From: a bacterium
GTDB lineage: Bacteria > Vulcanimicrobiota > Vulcanimicrobiia > Vulcanimicrobiales > SCRA01
DNA length: 24,959 nucleotides
Assembly: GCA_004298675.1 (NCBI GenBank)
Contig: SCRI01000061.1
Location: forward strand, 1 to 24,959
Reading direction: 5' to 3'
In this document: piece by piece, positions 23,079-24,959 of the stretch
Layout of the letters: each line of letters opens with the position of its first letter
How positions within the stretch are numbered: position 1 is the first letter of the stretch
Made by a program: the position numbers and the translations under genes
Notes under the pieces: generated by a model
Databases searched by the model: none
What the model was told of the DNA's origin: nothing
The model's input: only the letters and a program-made list of their open reading frames with translations

Positions 23079-23094
23079 GCCAGGAGCTCCTGGC
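23079..23094. promoter_or_regulatory. Perfect 16-base palindrome before the PabB-PabC gene
   Basis: GCCAGGAGCTCCTGGC is perfectly symmetric and lies in the 64-base gap after the hydratase-like gene, 25 bases before the GTG of the folate gene. Flanking GCGT (23075-23078) and ACGC (23097-23100) extend the symmetry with a 2-base offset. It may be an operator, or an RNA hairpin between the two genes; the lack of a T run argues against a terminator. Confidence 0.45.
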
Positions 23095-23119
23095 TGACGC
23101 CTCCAACGGATAACCGCCC

Positions 23120-24862
23120 GTGGAACTCGTCTTCGCAGGCACGCCATCGCGTGCTTTCTACAACCCACTGCACATCGTCACTGCCGAGCGGATCGACGAC
23201 GTCGTGCCCGCACTCGAACGTGTCGAGCAGGCACTCGACGCCGGGCGATACGTGGCCGGCTTCTTGTCCTACGAGCTGGGCACGGCGTTCTTGCCGCGCT
23301 TAGCTGAACTGCCGCGCAGCGAGCTTCCGCTGCTGATGCTCGGCATTTACGACCATCCGGTCGACCCTCCAACGGCAGACGGTGGCCCGTATCGGCTCAC
23401 GCCGCTGATCAGCGGCATCTCGCGCAGCCGCTACGACGCCGATATCGCCGCGCTGCTCGCAGCGATCTTTGAAGGCGAGCTCTACCAAGCCAACTACAGC
23501 GTGCCGTTTCACTTTGGCTTCTCCGGCGACCCATGGGCGCTCTTCCAAGCGCTGCGCCGGGGAAACACCGCACCGCACGCCGCCTACGTACGCTGGGGCA
23601 CGCGCGCGCTGCTGTCGTGCTCGCCCGAGCTCTTCCTAACACTCGAGCCCCTGCGCATAACTGCGAAACCCATGAAAGGCACGGCCCCACTCGACGCAAT
23701 AGAGGCGCTAGATTCCGCGAAGAACCGCGCCGAACACGTGATGATCGTCGATCTCTTACGCAACGATCTCCACCGGATCTGCAGCAGCGTGCGCGTGGAG
23801 CGTCTCTTCGAGATCGAGCGCTATCCGACGTTTGCCACCATGACCTCGATGATCGTCGGCGACCTCCACCCCGGTGTCGACCTGCGCGAGCTCCTCACCG
23901 CGACCTTTCCGTGCGGGAGCATCACAGGCGCGCCCAAGATCGCGGCGATGCAGCACATCGCGCGCTTGGAGCGGCGCGCACGCGGGCCGTTCACCGGCAG
24001 CATCGGCTACCTAGCGCCGGATCGCAGCGGGATCTGGAACGTTGCCATCCGTACCGCGCATCTCGACCTTGCGCGCGGGCGCGGGCTGCTCGAGATCGGG
24101 GGCGGTATCGTCGCTGACTCGACCAGCCAAGGCGAATGGGATGAAGTGCTCGTCAAGCGCCGCTTCTTCGACCAGGTAACGCCGCGCTTAGACCTGATCG
24201 AGACGCTGCGTCGCGAGGCGGACGGCACCTACCATGCCCTTCAGGCCCATCTCGAGCGCATGGAGCGCAGCGCCAACGTCTTGGCCTACCCGTTTGACCG
24301 CGAGCTAGTCGAGCGTAGGCTGCGCGCTGCCACCCCCCTGCCGGAGAGGTGCGCCGTGCTGACACGCCTAGCCCTCGATGCCCAAGGCGGGCTCACGGTC
24401 ACGATGCGGCCGCTCAATACGCGGCCGCAACCCGTGGCTATTGCGCTGGCTCCGGAAGTATTTGCGAGTAGCGATCCGCTCCTGATCCACAAGACGTCTT
24501 GGCGCCCGCGCCACGACGCCGCCTCGCGCTGGGCAGCGGAGGGCGGCCTCTTCGATGCAATCCTTCGCAACGAGCGCGGCGAGATTGCCGACGGGGCGCG
24601 TACCACATTTTTCGCACACATTGATGGCAGACTGCTGACGCCGCCCGTCGAGAGCGGCGCGTTGCCGGGTATCTTGCGCGCGCGCTTGCTGGCGGATGGG
24701 AAAGCCGAAGAACACACGCTTATGCCCAGCGACCTGGCTGCGGCCGACGCACTCTATGTTGGGAACAGCGCGCGCGGCTTACTACGCGCCGCACTACAAC
24801 TGGGCGCCGCAGACCCCCGCCCAAGACACCGTCGCCAAGCTGACCTGAGCCCCGGAAAGTAG
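23120..24862 (+). CDS. pabB: Bifunctional aminodeoxychorismate synthase component I / lyase (PabB-PabC fusion)
   Basis: A 580-residue fusion for p-aminobenzoate synthesis in folate formation. Residues 1-345 are PabB: GELYQANYSVPF, KPMKGTAP, HVMIVDLLRND, FPCGSITGAPK and EIGGGIVADS are all standard. From about 350 on lies PabC, an aminotransferase class IV lyase with HKTSWRPRHD (the PLP lysine region), FDAILRNERGEIADGARTTF and ESGALPGILRARLL. The protein would aminate chorismate and then eliminate pyruvate, with ammonia from a separate PabA that is not present here. The GTG at 23120 is the first start after an in-frame stop. The last residues (QADLSPGK) appear to be read into the left end of an IS3-type element, so the C-terminus is probably altered beyond the conserved domain. 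Confidence 0.93.
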   Translation: MELVFAGTPSRAFYNPLHIVTAERIDDVVPALERVEQALDAGRYVAGFLSYELGTAFLPRLAELPRSELPLLMLGIYDHPVDPPTADGGPYRLTPLISGISRSRYDADIAALLAAIFEGELYQANYSVPFHFGFSGDPWALFQALRRGNTAPHAAYVRWGTRALLSCSPELFLTLEPLRITAKPMKGTAPLDAIEALDSAKNRAEHVMIVDLLRNDLHRICSSVRVERLFEIERYPTFATMTSMIVGDLHPGVDLRELLTATFPCGSITGAPKIAAMQHIARLERRARGPFTGSIGYLAPDRSGIWNVAIRTAHLDLARGRGLLEIGGGIVADSTSQGEWDEVLVKRRFFDQVTPRLDLIETLRREADGTYHALQAHLERMERSANVLAYPFDRELVERRLRAATPLPERCAVLTRLALDAQGGLTVTMRPLNTRPQPVAIALAPEVFASSDPLLIHKTSWRPRHDAASRWAAEGGLFDAILRNERGEIADGARTTFFAHIDGRLLTPPVESGALPGILRARLLADGKAEEHTLMPSDLAAADALYVGNSARGLLRAALQLGAADPRPRHRRQADLSPGK

Positions 24863-24959
24863 GCCAGCGGAATTTGTGGGCTCTTGGGCTAAGTGCCCAG
24901 CAAGGAGACCACCGCGTGAGGAAATCGCGCTTCACGGAGGCTCAGATCGTCGGGATCCT
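24841..24959 (+). mobile_element. Left end of an IS3-family insertion sequence (continues past window)
   Basis: The sequence starting TGACCTGAGCCCCGGAAAGT at 24841 has the look of an IS3-family terminal repeat: it begins TGA, has a C-rich run about 8 bases in, and is followed within about 75 bases by a ribosome site and the transposase OrfA start. The exact boundary is not provable without the right end. It overlaps the last codons of the PabB-PabC gene. Confidence 0.6.
24916..24959 (+). CDS. IS3-family transposase OrfA, N-terminus only
   Basis: The first 14 complete codons read VRKSRFTEAQIVGI before the window ends, which matches the very conserved beginning of IS3-family OrfA helix-turn-helix proteins (HTH_Tnp_1; commonly KKSRFTEEQI). 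The GTG at 24916 is preceded by AAGGAG at 24902-24907 with a normal spacing of 8 bases. In this family OrfA binds the element ends, and a frameshift with OrfB gives the full transposase. Nothing can be said about integrity because the rest is outside the window. Confidence 0.85.
   Translation, partial: MRKSRFTEAQIVGI

Overview
This window comes from a high-GC, free-living heterotrophic bacterium; I cannot name the taxon from sequence alone. Support for this: strongly GC-biased codons, purine-rich Shine-Dalgarno sites with frequent GTG/TTG starts and short gene overlaps, a Tat-exported binding protein, two branched-chain-type (Liv) ABC importers, and catabolic genes of the dehydrogenase, beta-keto acid cleavage and hydratase types. 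It reads as a catabolic chromosomal region broken up by toxin-antitoxin and mobile-type cargo. No rRNA, tRNA or CRISPR array was seen, and no stretch above 300 bases lacks a gene.

Layout. (1) 1-2425, minus: Liv importer 1 (livH-livM-livG, livG cut by the left edge). (2) 2534-4210, plus: a beta-ureidopropionase-like amidohydrolase and a short-chain dehydrogenase. (3) 4211-9360: an accessory island with hipBA, an AbiE-like two-gene module (nuclease-fold/winged-helix protein plus nucleotidyltransferase) and a divergent ATPase_2/DUF234 protein. (4) 9372-14086, minus: Liv importer 2, a Tat-type binding protein, LivH, and one 830-residue polypeptide that joins LivM, LivG and LivF. (5) 14288-15307: a divergent LacI-family regulator, with palindromes in the shared intergenic region. 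(6) 15410-18473, plus: SDR, BKACE (DUF849), lambda-crystallin-type hydroxyacid dehydrogenase and MaoC-like hydratase, with overlapping or closely spaced genes. (7) 18544-19773: an AAA_14/DUF4143 ATPase, followed by a decayed fragment of a second DUF234 gene (19820-19897). (8) 19894-21054: a GH88 unsaturated uronyl hydrolase, converging on a SCO-type copper/thioredoxin-fold protein with which it shares a CTAG double stop. (9) 22261-24862: a 2-keto-4-pentenoate-hydratase-like enzyme and a PabB-PabC fusion. (10) about 24841-24959: the left end of an IS3-family element that runs off the window.

How it fits together (inference). Importer 2 and the SDR/BKACE/dehydrogenase/MaoC operon look like one regulon under the LacI-family protein: uptake of a small, possibly zwitterionic hydroxy acid, oxidation to a beta-keto acid, and cleavage with acetyl-CoA, by analogy to carnitine catabolism. 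The most notable items are the LivM-LivG-LivF triple fusion, the AbiE-like module whose antitoxin-position protein carries a PD-(D/E)xK-like N-terminus, the DUF234 gene with its degraded relative 10 kb away, and the candidate LacI-type operators.
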